A stretch of DNA of 64,000 nucleotides from assembly GCA_963989385.1 (NCBI GenBank), contig OZ022503.1, positions 54,992,858-55,056,857 of the forward strand. The letters are read 5' to 3'. The position numbers and the translations under genes are program-made. Below the pieces are notes generated by a model. It was not told where the DNA came from, did no database searches, and was given only the letters and a program-made list of their open reading frames with translations. Source of the DNA: Ctena decussata (taxonomy: Eukaryota > Mollusca > Bivalvia > Lucinida > Lucinidae). Below, one piece after another: positions 61,063 to 64,000 of this stretch (its first letter is position 1; the number at the start of each line of letters is the position of its first letter).

Positions 61063-64000
61063 ATGCCTGACCTTACATTTACCTTATGCCTGACCTTACA
61101 TTTATTGCGTCGATTCAACCCCATGAAGTTGAACCAAAGGTGATTCAATTTGAGCAAATATCTGGCAAGTTTTATCATCTGAGTCTACCTTATGCCTGAC
61201 CTTACATTTACCTTATGCCTGACCTTACATTTATTGCGTCGATTCAACCCCATGAAGTTGAATGAACAGTGATTCAATTTGAGCAAATATTTGGCAAGTT
61301 TTATCATCTGAGTCTACCTTATGCCTGACGTTACATTTAGCTTATGCCTGACCTTACATTTATTGCGTCGATTCAACCCCATGAAGTTGAACCAACGTTG
61401 ATTTAATTTAAGCAAATATTTGGCAAGTTTTATCATCTGAGTGTACCTTATGCCTGACCTTACATTTACCTTATGCCTGACCTTACATTTATTGCGTCGA
61501 TTCAACCCCATGAAGTTGAATGAACAGTGATTCAATTTGAGCAAATATTTGGCAAGTTTTATCATCTGAGTCTACCTTATGCCTGACCTTACATTTACCT
61601 TATGCCTGACCTTACATTTATTGCGTCAATTCAACCCCATGAAGTTGAACCAACGGTGATTCAATTTAAGCAAATATTTGGCAAGTTTTATTATCTGAGT
61701 CTACCTTATGCCTGACCTTACATTTACCTTATGCCTGACCTTACATTTATTGCGTCGATTCAACCCCATAAAGTTGAACCAACGGTGATTCAATTTAAGC
61801 AAATATTTGGCAAGTTTTATTATCTGAGTCTACCTTATGCCTGACCTTACATTTACCTTATGCCTGACCTTACATTTATTGCGTCGATTCAACCCCATGA
61901 AGTTGAACCAACGGTGATTCAATTTAAGCAAATATTTGGCAAGTTTTATCATCTGAGTCTACCTTATGCCTGACCTTACATTTACCTTATGCCTGAATTT
62001 ACATTTATTGCGTCGATTCAACCCCATGAAGTTGAACCAACGGTGATTCAATTTAAGCAAATATTTGGCAAGTTTTATTATCTGAGTCTACCTTATGCCT
62101 GACCTTACATTTACCTTATGTCTGACCTTACATTTATTGCGTCGATTCAAGCCCATGAAGTTGAACCAACGGTGATTCAATTTAAGCAAATATTTGGCAA
62201 GTTTTATCATCTGAGTCTACCTTATGCCTGACCTTACATTTACCTAATGCCTGAATTTACATTTATTGCGTCGATTCAACCCCATGAAGTTGAACCAACG
62301 GTGATTCAATTTAAGCAAATATTTGGCAAGTTTTATCATCTGAGTCTACCTTATGCCTGACCTTACATTTACCTTATGCCTGACCTTACATTTATTGCGT
62401 CGATTCAACCCCATGAAGTTGAACAAACAGTGATTCAATTTGAGCAAATATTTGGCAAGTTTTATCATCTGAGTCTACCTTATGCCTGACCTTACATTTA
62501 CCTTATGCCTGACCTTACATTTATTGCGTCGATTCAACCCCATGAAGTTGAACCAACGGTGATTCAATTTAAGCAAATATTTGGCAAGTTTTATTATCTG
62601 AGTCTACCTTATGCCTGACGTTACATTTAGCTTATGCCTGACCTTACATTTATTGCGTCGATTCAACCCCATGAAGTTGAACCAACGTTGATTTAATTTA
62701 AGCAAATATTTGGCAAGTTTTATCATCTGAGTGTACCTTATGCCTGACCTTACATTTACCTTATGCCTGACCTTACATTTATTGCGTCGATTCAACCCCA
62801 TGAAGTTGAATGAACAGTAATTCAATTTGAGCAAATATTTGGCAAGTTTTATCATCTGAGTCTACCTTATGCCTGACCTTACATTTACCTTATGCCTGAC
62901 CTTACATTTATTGCGTCAATTCAACCCCATGAAGTTGAACCAACGGTGATTCAATTTAAGCAAATATTTGGCAAGTTTTATTATCTGAGTCTACCTTATG
63001 CCTGACCTTACATTTACCTTATGCCTGACCTTACATTTATTGCGTCGATTCAACCCCATAAAGTTGAACCAACGGTGATTCAATTTAAGCAAATATTTGG
63101 CAAGTTTTATTATCTGAGTCAACCTTATGCCTGACCTTACATTTACCTTATGCCTGACCTTACATTTATTGCGTCGATTCAACCCCATGAAGTTGAACCA
63201 ACGGTGATTCAATTTAAGCAAATATTTGGCAAGTTTTATCATCTGAGTCTACCTTATGCCTGACCTTACATTTACCTTATGCCTGAATTTACATTTATTG
63301 CGTCGATTCAACCCCATGAAGTTGAACCAACGGTGATTCAATTTAAGCAAATATTTGGCAAGTTTTATTATCTGAGTCTACCTTATGCCTGACCTTACAT
63401 TTACCTTATGCCTGACCTTACATTTATTGCGTCGATTCAAGCCCATGAAGTTGAACCAACGGTGATTCAATTTAAGCAAATATTTGGCAAGTTTTATCAT
63501 CTGAGTCTACCTTATGCCTGACCTTACATTTACCTAATGCCTGAATTTACATTTATTGCGTCGATTCAACCCCATGAAGTTGAACCAACGGTGATTCAAT
63601 TTAAGCAAATATTTGGCAAGTTTTATCATCTGAGTCTACCTTATGCCTGACCTTACATTTACCTTATGCCTGACCTTACATTTATTGCGTCGATTCAACC
63701 CCATGAAGTTGAACAAACAGTGATTCAATTTGAGCAAATATTTGGCAAGTTTTATCATCTGAGTCTACCTTATGCCTGACCTTACATTTACCTTATGCCT
63801 GACCTTACATTTATTGCGTCGATTCAACCCCATGAAGTTGAACCAACGGTGATTCAATTTAAGCAAATATTTGGCAAGTTTTATTATCTGAGTCTACCTT
63901 ATGCCTGACCTTACATTTACCTTATGCCTGAATTTACATTTATTGCGTCGATTCAACCCCATGAAGTTGAATGAACAGTGATTCAATTTGAGCAAATATT
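61063..64000 (+). repeat. A array 10: at least 22 monomers, cut by window end
   Basis: The run holds 22 complete monomers and a partial one (2938 bp). A 10-monomer segment is doubled in tandem, 61321-62610 and 62611-63900. Matching markers 1290 bp apart are acgttacatttagc, gagtgtacc (61439 and 62729), ccccataaagttg and cctaatgcctgaattt. The gagtgtacc change removes a minus-strand TAG and lets 83-codon frames span two monomers (61314-61565, 62604-62855). In the second copy gagtcaacc near 63119 does the same (62991-63242). None is a gene. Confidence 0.92.

Noticed and set aside
2161..64000. CENP-B box or other known centromere motif
   Set aside because: No sequence close to the mammalian 17-bp CENP-B box was seen in A or B, and centromere identity cannot be claimed from sequence alone.
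2161..64000. The whole pattern being an assembly artefact
   Set aside because: It cannot be excluded, but private variants, distinct indels and different array lengths in each higher-order unit are not what simple duplication of one contig would produce.

Overview
This window is eukaryotic non-coding DNA and is almost entirely satellite. I find no credible protein-coding gene, rRNA or tRNA. The left flank carries G-rich tandem repeat wording ("gtggccccagggtc", "ctctaccaagtttgttcaaa") and a "cgtgcgtcgtccgtcgtc" lead-in that I associate from memory with bivalve mollusc genomes. The taxon is therefore a moderate guess (marine bivalve), not a demonstrated fact.

Layout. Positions 1-2160 are the flank. 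It holds a 546-bp TTAA-bounded terminal-inverted-repeat element (141-686), an AT-rich stretch without genes, and a 156-bp tandem repeat (about 1177-2160). From about 2161 to the right edge the window is one head-to-tail satellite array, all in one orientation. It is built from two related repeats. Unit A is a 129-bp monomer (106 bp plus an internal 23-bp duplication), with about 346 complete copies. Unit B is a 278-bp monomer, with 49 complete copies. B units occur only inside a fixed block: an 89-bp truncated head, five B units, and a 260-bp tail holding a 129-bp insert (1739 bp in total). The block recurs ten times, at 2439, 9079, 14043, 26618, 31193, 37576, 43535, 48361, 53325 and 59602. 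Between blocks lie runs of A monomers numbering 38, 25, 84, 22, 36, 33, 24, 25 and 35, then a run of at least 22 cut by the window end. These counts close exactly: block spacings equal 1739 + n x 129 once a handful of visible small indels is subtracted.

How the parts relate. A aligns with the 3' part of B (shared cgtcgattcaa, gttgA, caaatatt..gcaagttt and the ctgagtctaccttatgcc end), so A looks like a shortened, separately amplified derivative of B. The constant block with a variable number of inner repeats resembles a tandem-repeat-containing mobile element that became tandemly arrayed, or a complex higher-order satellite. Traces of unequal exchange are abundant: a fused B2/B3 unit in block 10, a 36-monomer duplication without a B block, several 10-monomer (1290 bp) duplications, a probable scar of a lost B block at 41175-41212, and a 4964-bp higher-order unit repeated exactly 39,282 bp away.

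The most unusual item is the 129-bp insert in every block tail. On the minus strand it reads as pyrimidine tract + CAG, a 39-nt open core of symmetric phase, then GTAAGTATT. It looks like a small exon with both splice sites, copied ten times with the splice signals intact. All copy counts depend on correct assembly of a near-identical array.
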